Source: Verrucomicrobiota bacterium (GTDB lineage Bacteria; Verrucomicrobiota; Verrucomicrobiia; Chthoniobacterales; JAFAMB01). From it: DNA of 11,993 nucleotides. Position 1 is the stretch's first letter; the number at the start of each line of letters is the position of its first letter. The stretch covers positions 1 through 11,993 of the forward strand of contig JAFAJU010000565.1 in assembly GCA_019236035.1 (NCBI GenBank), read 5' to 3'. Positions 8,601 to 11,993 of the stretch are shown one piece after another. Under the pieces are notes generated by a model, which worked only from the letters and a program-made list of their open reading frames with translations, did not search any database and had not been told where the DNA came from. The position numbers were made by a program, and so were the translations under genes.

Positions 8601-9188
8601 TCTCAATTCCTTCAACTGCACATCAGCGGTTGGTTCCGAGCCAAAAACGATTGATTCAAGAGGAGAAGTCCCCTTTTGGTAGATTGAAGGATCGGCGGAT
8701 TCCGCTGCGTTCAGCTGATAGACAATATCGATTGCCTGGGCCGCCATGCCCAGTTGGGACATGAACGAATAATAAGCAATGACCTGTTCCTGCTGCATAC
8801 CAGCCTTGGAGATGAGGTCATACAGTTGGACACCCAGCATGATCTTTCGATCCTGCGGCATCTCTTCGGCGAGCCGCTTCGCCATGTGCGCAAGATCCTG
8901 GTGCTCTTTTAACGCCTTCTTGAAGAGAGTCCGAAGTTCCGAATAGACCGCTTCGGGATAGTCGTACCTTAAGAACCCGAGGCTGGAGTCGATTTCGTCT
9001 TCCAAAATCCTTCCGTCGACTTTCGTAAATCCCGCCAGAACCTGGATCAGCAGAGGTAGAAGGTTACGGTCACCGCCAGGCCGGCGTCTTTTTCGACGCA
9101 GGCGTCGCAGGGTCAGGGCGGCGAAATCCCTCGCTTTTCGCGTGAGCGGTCTCGCCTTCCGAATTGGCGCATCCAGGGTTTGAGGCAT
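5616..9188 (-). CDS. Giant ABC transporter half-molecule: TerB-like + FHA-like + ATPase + ABC-2/ABCG-type membrane domain
   Basis: A 1190-residue protein. Residues 1-40 are strongly basic. Residues about 41-160 form an all-helical TerB-like acidic-metal module (LLIQVLAGFTKVDGRILEDE). Residues about 205-445 are beta-rich, with an FHA-like stretch (PIMVGETIVRNLASLTDGDIIRI) just before the ATPase. The ATPase has Walker A GASGSGKST (489-497), Q-loop YIPQDD (533-538), signature LSGGE (595-599), Walker B VYLFDEP (615-621) and H-loop H651, all intact. A CPSC pair (702-705) follows. The membrane domain has about six hydrophobic segments (near 811-832, 846-862, 889-911, 922-945, 952-972, 1158-1180), with a long charged loop of about 180 residues before the last one. 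This order (ATPase before membrane part) is ABCG/White-like, so it probably works as a dimer and exports or flips something lipid-like; substrate unknown. The ATG at 9188 is the first in frame, with a weak GGA ribosome site. It stands alone, convergent to lutABC and divergent from the rhomboid gene. Confidence 0.88.
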   Translation of the reverse strand: MPQTLDAPIRKARPLTRKARDFAALTLRRLRRKRRRPGGDRNLLPLLIQVLAGFTKVDGRILEDEIDSSLGFLRYDYPEAVYSELRTLFKKALKEHQDLAHMAKRLAEEMPQDRKIMLGVQLYDLISKAGMQQEQVIAYYSFMSQLGMAAQAIDIVYQLNAAESADPSIYQKGTSPLESIVFGSEPTADVQLKELRQDERLMAYRYHELILFKNLSGRPVTVRGRTLAPGEFCRIYPGQRLLFDERVISHQDLLFYFNAKKNVSLPHIFVTVAPNDVVQLEKSRTRDSSLEVQFGLNVQVKALKNVTATLNGMGLKAGTTVSGNLEDRIVFENALELPLVDLRRGARAMGGRFQLKASKSEYLVSNNPSLLEEDDILLSPGTSGEVLLKISCDYERRVGTLEVLQADRPIMVGETIVRNLASLTDGDIIRIDTGQILRCDFSERIIEEERNIIRHLEVRDLSLRFQTGDVALDGMSFAVNRGEMVCVMGASGSGKSTLLKAICGQTHPTNGAILLNGQSLYSNLEPLRGYIAYIPQDDAFDEHLTILENLDYAAAIRSPHLSAKDRLRRIDGKLIELGLSERRDSVVGSSVKKYLSGGERKRLNIGLDMISSADVYLFDEPTSGLSSKDSEHVIEIIRSLSQNKIVLVTIHTPTSKIFQMFNKAVLLDKGGRLVFFGTPQEMLQYFATAEHEQHFGTELGGCPSCGTTRPEFIFDVLETPLRDLSGDIIYEENSKGQLVPARRYSPDFWRDKYESFRLIQEMRQVSLKQDPPANLPPPSDKKPATRWRDEWVRIATIFRRAFVSKLRNRTNLLTTIIEAPLLAALIGFVLRYAENSTYNFASAFHIPTYLFLALVVAMFLGLTNSADDIIRDRAILERERNLNIHLPYYVLSKFLTLSLFAVIQCVLFLLIGDAILEIRGMFWPYLWFMGTTAVGGVAGGLLISSLVNDAKTAANIVPLVLIPQIILGGALIKYDEMNRNLDFLYVLTRDQAAKDQQPADGRMRPQDVEVPFICQLIPMRWSYEAMIVAQAKLNPFTRRQDILTDKIERLARQKDLTQAEGDRLDDLKDALAILSGLAGKNPGQVNQKMHEIDRVIGGVPLDRKKFDSDDDQFTAEQLFQNRKITDMLTDAQMKQKDYTTQPRNVFFGPDKNYFGQKLNIFVFNSCVINGFTLTFLLCLLWSLHRQLRTK

Positions 9189-9257
9189 TTCCGGATCGAG
9201 ATTAGCTGCTGATTAGAAAAGAAGCAACCTCGGTCGGGATGCGCTCTTACGCGTCCG

Positions 9258-9271
9258 GGGTTGGCCAACCC
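9258..9271. repeat. 14-bp perfect palindrome in the ABC/rhomboid intergenic region
   Basis: GGGTTGGCCAACCC reads identically on both strands. It lies about 70 bp upstream of the ABC gene start and about 190 bp upstream of the rhomboid gene start. It could be a regulator binding site (dimeric, two-fold symmetric) or part of the neighbouring repeat element. Nothing else in the sequence decides between these. Confidence 0.5.
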
Positions 9272-9281
9272 ATCAGGGCGA

Positions 9282-9331
9282 CGGCTTGGTAGCGCGGTGG
9301 CTGCTACGACGGAGCGTAGCCCTCCAAGCCG
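9282..9331. repeat. Cruciform-capable inverted repeat
   Basis: CGGCTTGG (9282-9289) pairs perfectly with CCAAGCCG (9324-9331). Inside lies a second stem, CTACG (9304-9308) with CGTAG (9315-9319), and the flanks add further partial pairing. The nested stem layout and high G+C are typical of small non-coding dispersed palindromic elements rather than of a terminator: no T run follows on either strand. Confidence 0.5.
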
Positions 9332-9352
9332 CCACAGCACCACAGCTCGGAC

Positions 9353-9368
9353 GGAGCCTCGCCCTACC
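9353..9368 (+). repeat. 16-bp dispersed repeat, copy 1
   Basis: GGAGCCTCGCCCTACC occurs here and again, identical, at 10335-10350, about 1 kb away on the other side of the rhomboid gene. A shorter variant (GGAGCCTCTACC on the minus strand) sits in the inverted repeat near 11241-11253. Both exact copies are intergenic. Confidence 0.65.
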
Positions 9369-9407
9369 GGCTGCAGAGCACAGGATGACTTTTGCAGGCT
9401 AGTTTCC

Positions 9408-9436
9408 TTGCCGGTTGCCCTGATTTCCTCTACAAT
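9408..9436 (+). promoter_or_regulatory. Sigma70-type promoter of the rhomboid-like gene
   Basis: TTGCCG (9408-9413) and TACAAT (9431-9436) are separated by exactly 17 nt and match consensus at 4/6 and 5/6 positions. Transcription would begin near 9443, about 22 nt before the ATG at 9465, leaving room for the AAGAGAG ribosome site at 9451-9457. The fit of spacing, leader length and ribosome site makes this the best promoter in the window. Confidence 0.5.
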
Positions 9437-9464
9437 AAGCTAGTTCGCTCAAGAGAGTTCCAGT

Positions 9465-10319
9465 ATGGCTTTGCTTTCAAGCTTCAACGGAGATCGCCCA
9501 GTCACGTATTTTCGGGGTTACCCGATATACTACGCGACGATACTGACGATCAGTTACGCGGTCGGGGTCCTGGCTACTTTCCTCGCCAAAGCCTTCGGAG
9601 GATGGGACGCCATAGTTTCGCTGCTGGCATTCGACTCAAGTCGTTCGATCCTAGGCGGCCAAATCTGGCAAATCGTCACATACTCGTTCATCGACGTTCC
9701 GAGTTTCTTCACGATCATCGGCCTCCTGTTCCTCTACGTGTCAGCTGTTGAGATCGAAAAATACATCGGAAAAGCGCGATTCTTAACGCTCTACGGAGTC
9801 ATTATCTTGATTCCTGTAGTGACCCTGACCGTTCTTGGCCTGATCACCAGTTCTCCGATCCTTTACTTTGGCCAGACGCAAGTGATGATCGGTCTCTTTA
9901 TCGCCTTTTGTACGCTGTACCCTGGAGTTCAGTGGGGCGGATTCCTGACCGCAAAATGGGTCGCAATTGCCAGTTTAGTGCTCTCTTCGGTGGTTGACCT
10001 CTCTTCCTCGGCTTGGGTCCCACTCGGGGAGCTTTGGCTGATCAGCGGATTCGCATTTGGTTATATACGGTTTCTTCAGCGAGGCGGAGAATTGCCTTCG
10101 TTTCGTCTGGCGTTGCGAAGGCGGCCGAAATTGCGAGTGGTTCAGAAACCGAAGTCGCGACCGCGCCCGACTGTTGTTGAACCCGCAGAGAGTAGCACCG
10201 TCGAGATTGACCAATTGCTCGACAAAATCTCAAAACAGGGTCTCAGCAGTCTGACCGCACAGGAGCGCGCTGCGTTAGAACGTGCTCGCGAGAAGCTGTT
10301 GGAAAAGGACGAACAATAA
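9465..10319 (+). CDS. Rhomboid-fold membrane protein, probable pseudoprotease
   Basis: A 284-residue protein with about six hydrophobic segments (near 22-42, 79-98, 104-126, 133-152, 163-180, 186-203), then a basic proline-rich linker and an acidic helical tail. The topology and the GQIWQIVTYSFID segment before TM2 resemble rhomboid-family proteins (W+hydrophobic+T+F pattern). The C-terminal stretch IDQLLDKISKQGLSSLTAQERAALERA resembles the short domain found after bacterial rhomboids, and supports the family call. The catalytic Ser motif (GxSG, expected around TM4) reads GQTQ (136-139), and the last helix has ISGFAFGY (193-200) without the catalytic His. It is therefore unlikely to cut peptides; inactive rhomboids act as chaperones or regulators of membrane proteins. 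The start is supported by AAGAGAG 7 nt upstream and a promoter. It is divergent from the ABC gene; mazG follows 87 bp downstream. Family call fairly sure, role unknown. Confidence 0.75.
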   Translation: MALLSSFNGDRPVTYFRGYPIYYATILTISYAVGVLATFLAKAFGGWDAIVSLLAFDSSRSILGGQIWQIVTYSFIDVPSFFTIIGLLFLYVSAVEIEKYIGKARFLTLYGVIILIPVVTLTVLGLITSSPILYFGQTQVMIGLFIAFCTLYPGVQWGGFLTAKWVAIASLVLSSVVDLSSSAWVPLGELWLISGFAFGYIRFLQRGGELPSFRLALRRRPKLRVVQKPKSRPRPTVVEPAESSTVEIDQLLDKISKQGLSSLTAQERAALERAREKLLEKDEQ

Positions 10320-10328
10320 TTGCCTAAG

Positions 10329-10346
10329 GGGCGAGGAGCCTCGCCC
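10329..10346 (+). repeat. Hairpin just after the rhomboid-like gene, built partly from the 16-bp repeat
   Basis: GGGCGAG (10329-10335) pairs with CTCGCCC (10340-10346) around the loop GAGC, starting 9 nt after the stop codon. It overlaps the second copy of the 16-bp repeat. The stem could slow or end transcription, but no T run follows, so it is not a standard intrinsic terminator. Confidence 0.5.
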
Positions 10347-10350
10347 TACC
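10335..10350 (+). repeat. 16-bp dispersed repeat, copy 2
   Basis: This is identical to 9353-9368 (GGAGCCTCGCCCTACC) and in the same orientation. Its 5' half is part of the hairpin at 10329-10346; copy 1 lacks the preceding GGGC and so does not form that stem. Confidence 0.65.
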
Positions 10351-10406
10351 TGAGCCGCGACCCGCGGCCCGCCCGACCCGATGATGTTCTCTGGCCGATT
10401 GGATTT

Positions 10407-11165
10407 ATGACTTCTCCGGTTGATCGTCTACGTAAAATTGTGGCTCAGCTCCGGTCGCCAGACGGCTGCCCATGGGATCGCGAGCAAACTCACGAAAGCC
10501 TGAAACCGCATTTGGTCGAAGAATGTTACGAGTTGATGGATGCAATCGATGCGGGCGACGACAAAGAACTCAAGGAAGAGTTGGGCGACTTGCTGCTGCA
10601 AGTCGTTCTGCACTCGCAGATGGCCGCCGAAGCCACTCGTTTCACGCTGGACGATGTTGCCACGGTGATTGCCGACAAACTTGTGAACAGACATCCCCAC
10701 GTTTTCGGAGATAGCCGATTACCGAATAGTGAAGCAGTTCTTAGGCAATGGGAGGTGATCAAGCGTTTCGAAAAACAGGAACGCCGCTCGGTGCTTGATG
10801 GTGTTCCCAGAGCCTTGCCGGCTCTGGCGCGCGCCCAAAAAATTCAGACTAAAGCAGCGAGGGTCGGTTTTGACTGGGACAAGGCCGAGGGTGCCCTGGC
10901 GAAAGTGCGGGAAGAACTCCGAGAGGTCGAGTCTGCGGCGGAGGGTCATCTGGAAGAGGAGCTTGGCGATTTACTCTTCGCCGTGGTGAATTTCGCCCGC
11001 AAAAAGAAGCTTGATGCGGAGCAGCTCCTGAATGCAGCGACCGCGAAATTCGCTGCTCGGTTCCGTGCGATGGAACGCATGGCAGAGGACCGCGGTGTGG
11101 AATTCGGCTCCCTTGGTCTGCCGGAAATGGATCGTTTGTGGGAAGAGACGAAGGCAGGGAGTTGA
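10407..11165 (+). CDS. mazG: Nucleoside triphosphate pyrophosphohydrolase MazG
   Basis: With ATG 10407 the protein has 252 residues, close to E. coli MazG (about 263). Two MazG helical modules are visible. The first has SPDGCPWDREQTHESLKPHLVEE (17-39) with the metal-binding EECYE (38-42) and EELGD (57-61). The second has REELREVE (168-175) and EEELGDLLFAVVNFAR (183-198). Between them is the conserved KLVNRHPHVFGD (91-102). The enzyme hydrolyses NTPs and dNTPs to NMP and pyrophosphate; it acts as a house-cleaning enzyme and affects ppGpp levels in E. coli. All acidic metal ligands are present. The frame is open back to 10320, but the extra residues are encoded by the hairpin repeat and do not match the family, so the internal ATG is preferred; GGA at 10401-10403 is a weak ribosome site. 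It may be read with the rhomboid gene 87 bp upstream. Confidence 0.95.
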   Translation: MTSPVDRLRKIVAQLRSPDGCPWDREQTHESLKPHLVEECYELMDAIDAGDDKELKEELGDLLLQVVLHSQMAAEATRFTLDDVATVIADKLVNRHPHVFGDSRLPNSEAVLRQWEVIKRFEKQERRSVLDGVPRALPALARAQKIQTKAARVGFDWDKAEGALAKVREELREVESAAEGHLEEELGDLLFAVVNFARKKKLDAEQLLNAATAKFAARFRAMERMAEDRGVEFGSLGLPEMDRLWEETKAGS

Positions 11166-11186
11166 TCCAGGAGGGGGCAGCGCGCC

Positions 11187-11254
11187 GCGGAGTCTCTACC
11201 CATAGGACCGACAGGACCTATAGGACCCATAGGCCCTATGGGTAGAGGCTCCGC
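11187..11254. repeat. 20-bp inverted repeat enclosing tandem units, MITE/REP-like
   Basis: The left arm 11187-11206 and right arm 11235-11254 are complementary over 20 positions with a single G-T exception at 11193/11248; the inner 13 (CTCTACCCATAGG against CCTATGGGTAGAG) are perfect. The 28-nt interior is made of imperfect 9-bp units. It begins 22 bp after the mazG stop, so its transcript could form a stable 3' stem that protects mRNA or attenuates transcription into the next gene. No T run follows. Confidence 0.7.
11201..11236 (+). repeat. Four imperfect 9-bp tandem units
   Basis: The units are CATAGGACC, GACAGGACC, TATAGGACC and CATAGGCCC. The outer bases of this array form part of the inverted-repeat arms. 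On the minus strand it reads as a collagen-like Gly-Pro-Ile/Val/Met run, which I take as a by-product of the 9-bp period and not a protein. Confidence 0.6.
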
Positions 11255-11281
11255 CCGGTAGCTGACCCCAATTCACGCCGA

Positions 11282-11294
11282 CCCTACGGGACGG
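11282..11294 (+). repeat. 13-bp direct repeat, copy 1
   Basis: CCCTACGGGACGG is repeated exactly at 11349-11361, with 54 bp between. Each copy contains a small CCC-TAC-GGG stem, and a larger hairpin (11315-11333) lies between the two. Confidence 0.6.
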
Positions 11295-11314
11295 ATCTGT
11301 TGGCGACACGTTTT

Positions 11315-11333
11315 CCAGGCACTTCGTGCCTGG
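11315..11333. repeat. Strong hairpin CCAGGCAC-TTC-GTGCCTGG
   Basis: A perfect 8-bp stem (11315-11322 with 11326-11333) surrounds the 3-nt loop TTC, framed on both sides by the 13-bp direct repeats. No T run follows (the next bases are CTACGATCG), so a terminator role is doubtful; a mobile palindromic element unit is the better reading. Confidence 0.6.
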
Positions 11334-11348
11334 CTACGATCGTTCAGT

Positions 11349-11361
11349 CCCTACGGGACGG
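11349..11361 (+). repeat. 13-bp direct repeat, copy 2
   Basis: This copy is identical to 11282-11294. With the preceding GT it forms a slightly longer stem, GTCCC-TAC-GGGAC (11347-11359). Confidence 0.6.
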
Positions 11362-11367
11362 CTTGCA

Positions 11368-11383
11368 GCGTTGCTTGCAACGC
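11368..11383. repeat. Palindromic stem GCGTTGC-TT-GCAACGC
   Basis: A 7-bp perfect inverted repeat with a 2-nt centre (in RNA, a 6-bp stem with a CUUG loop). Flanking GGCT (11360-11364 area) and AGCC (11389-11392) may extend the pairing with mismatches. It is the last of the structured elements before the ClpX-like gene. Confidence 0.45.
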
Positions 11384-11553
11384 CAGGGAGCCGCTGTCAG
11401 GTTGCGGATCGGCGATGCTTACGACGCCTTGAGCTGCATCTGTGGGCCATGGGTTAACGAGGGCCGAAGCGGCTCCCCTCCAGGCGGCAATGCGTTGCAA
11501 CGTGAAGCCTGCCTCCTCGTTTGCACACCTCAGGACTCGCGGTAGGTTCATCA

Positions 11554-11993
11554 ATGCCTGAAACACCATTTCCGTCGCAAGAGGAACTCCAGAAGAAGAT
11601 CCAGGAGTTCATGAAGGCGAATTTCGGCGATCACGTCGCAGTGTCCGCGTTTACCCAACAGGCGACCACCGACGACCCACCCGAAGAACGGCATGAATCG
11701 ATCGACCCTTTCCAATTCAACGCGACACCAAAACAGATCAAAGCCCACCTGGATCGTTTCGTCATTCAACAGGACGAGGCAAAAAAGACGCTGTCGATTG
11801 CGGTCTGCGATCACTATAACCACGTCAATCGCGTCCACAGGCTCGAAAAGGAAAACCCGGAAACCGCCCGCCAGATTGAGTACACCAAGGGCAACGTCTT
11901 GCTACTTGGACCAACCGGTGTGGGTAAGACCTATCTGGTCAAGCACGTCGCCGACTTGATCGGTGTAGCGTTTGTGAAAGCTGATGCGACCAA
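11554..11993 (+). CDS. ClpX-like AAA+ ATPase, N-terminal part (3' end outside window)
   Basis: The first 146 codons of a protein that runs off the window. Residues 1-50 are hydrophilic and mostly helical (EELQKKIQEFMKANFG). Residues 57-95 (TPKQIKAHLDRFVIQQDEAKKTLSIAVCDHYNH) match the helix leading into the AAA+ domain of ClpX, where the usual form is TPxEIxxxLDxYVIGQexAKkxLsVAVyNHY. Walker A is GPTGVGKT (119-126), followed by ADLIGVAFVKADAT, where ClpX has ARxLdVPFaiaDAT. The Cys4 zinc-binding domain that opens normal ClpX, and recruits adaptors and substrates, is absent: the only cysteine in this part is C85. This may be a ClpX-like unfoldase lacking adaptor binding. Whether it pairs with ClpP cannot be judged, because the IGF-loop region lies beyond the window. 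ATG 11554 is chosen for the AGG at 11544-11546, 7 nt upstream. Confidence 0.85.
   Translation, partial: MPETPFPSQEELQKKIQEFMKANFGDHVAVSAFTQQATTDDPPEERHESIDPFQFNATPKQIKAHLDRFVIQQDEAKKTLSIAVCDHYNHVNRVHRLEKENPETARQIEYTKGNVLLLGPTGVGKTYLVKHVADLIGVAFVKADAT

Larger units (their letters stand above)
11166..11553. other. 388-bp gene-free stretch packed with palindromic and direct repeats
   Basis: No reading frame here resembles a known protein. From left to right it holds a 20-bp inverted repeat enclosing 9-bp tandem units (11187-11254), a CCCTACGGGACGG copy (11282), an 8-bp-stem hairpin (11315-11333), a second CCCTACGGGACGG copy (11349) and a 7-bp palindromic stem (11368-11383). The last 150 bp show no structure I can name. 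The minus strand is open for 72 codons over 11351-11569, but the translation looks like nothing I know and spans the repeats, so I do not call a gene. The ribosome site of the next gene (AGG, 11544-11546) lies at its end. Confidence 0.6.

Noticed and set aside
9199..9227. Minus-strand promoter-like pair TTGCTT, 17 nt, TAATCT before the ABC gene
   Set aside because: Spacing is ideal but only 3/6 matches in each box and a very short leader; not strong enough to call.
10320..10406. N-terminal extension of MazG back to 10320
   Set aside because: It would be encoded by the hairpin and 16-bp repeat, begins at a TTG directly after the rhomboid stop, and does not match MazG N-termini.
10946..11230. 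Minus-strand frame beginning with a collagen-like Gly-Pro run
   Set aside because: The run is explained by the 9-bp tandem units, and the rest is antisense to mazG.
11201..11236. CRISPR-like array
   Set aside because: The units are 9 bp with no unique spacers and no cas genes nearby; it is a short tandem repeat.
11351..11569. 72-codon open minus-strand frame in the repeat-rich spacer
   Set aside because: It crosses the palindromic repeats and the start of the ClpX-like gene, has no ribosome site I can see, and its translation resembles no family I know.

Overview
The window reads as chromosomal DNA from a free-living heterotrophic bacterium. My best guess is a soil Verrucomicrobiota of the Chthoniobacterales/Spartobacteria type. 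That rests on protein flavour (GTP-type PEPCK, a three-gene lut operon, a TerB/FHA-like ABC exporter, a rhomboid pseudoprotease, a ClpX-like ATPase without a zinc finger), on weak Shine-Dalgarno use, and on small G+C-rich palindromic repeats between genes. No rRNA or marker gene is present, so the assignment is inference.

Left part (1-5516, all + strand) is a three-carbon metabolism block. It starts with the C-terminal end of a pyruvate:ferredoxin/flavodoxin oxidoreductase (nifJ, cut by the window edge). Next comes a complete GTP-dependent phosphoenolpyruvate carboxykinase (pckG), then lutA-lutB-lutC, the iron-sulfur L-lactate oxidation complex. Together they would turn lactate into pyruvate, pyruvate into acetyl-CoA plus reduced ferredoxin (or the reverse), and oxaloacetate into PEP for gluconeogenesis. 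No lactate permease or lut regulator is seen here.

Middle part (5616-9188, - strand) is one very long gene, convergent to lutC. It encodes a 1190-residue ABC half-transporter with a TerB-like N-terminus, an FHA-like middle, one ATPase domain and an ABCG/ABC-2-type membrane domain. The 99-bp gap between it and lutC reads on the minus strand like a scrap of a response-regulator receiver domain.

Right part (9189-11993, + strand): a repeat-bearing intergenic stretch with a good sigma70-type promoter, a rhomboid-fold membrane protein lacking both catalytic residues, mazG, a 388-bp spacer full of inverted and direct repeats, and the first 146 codons of a ClpX-like AAA+ ATPase running off the window.

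I found no tRNA, rRNA, CRISPR array, transposase, phage or defence genes. The unusual material is the ABC protein's architecture, the degenerate rhomboid, the receiver-like scrap and the palindromic intergenic repeats.
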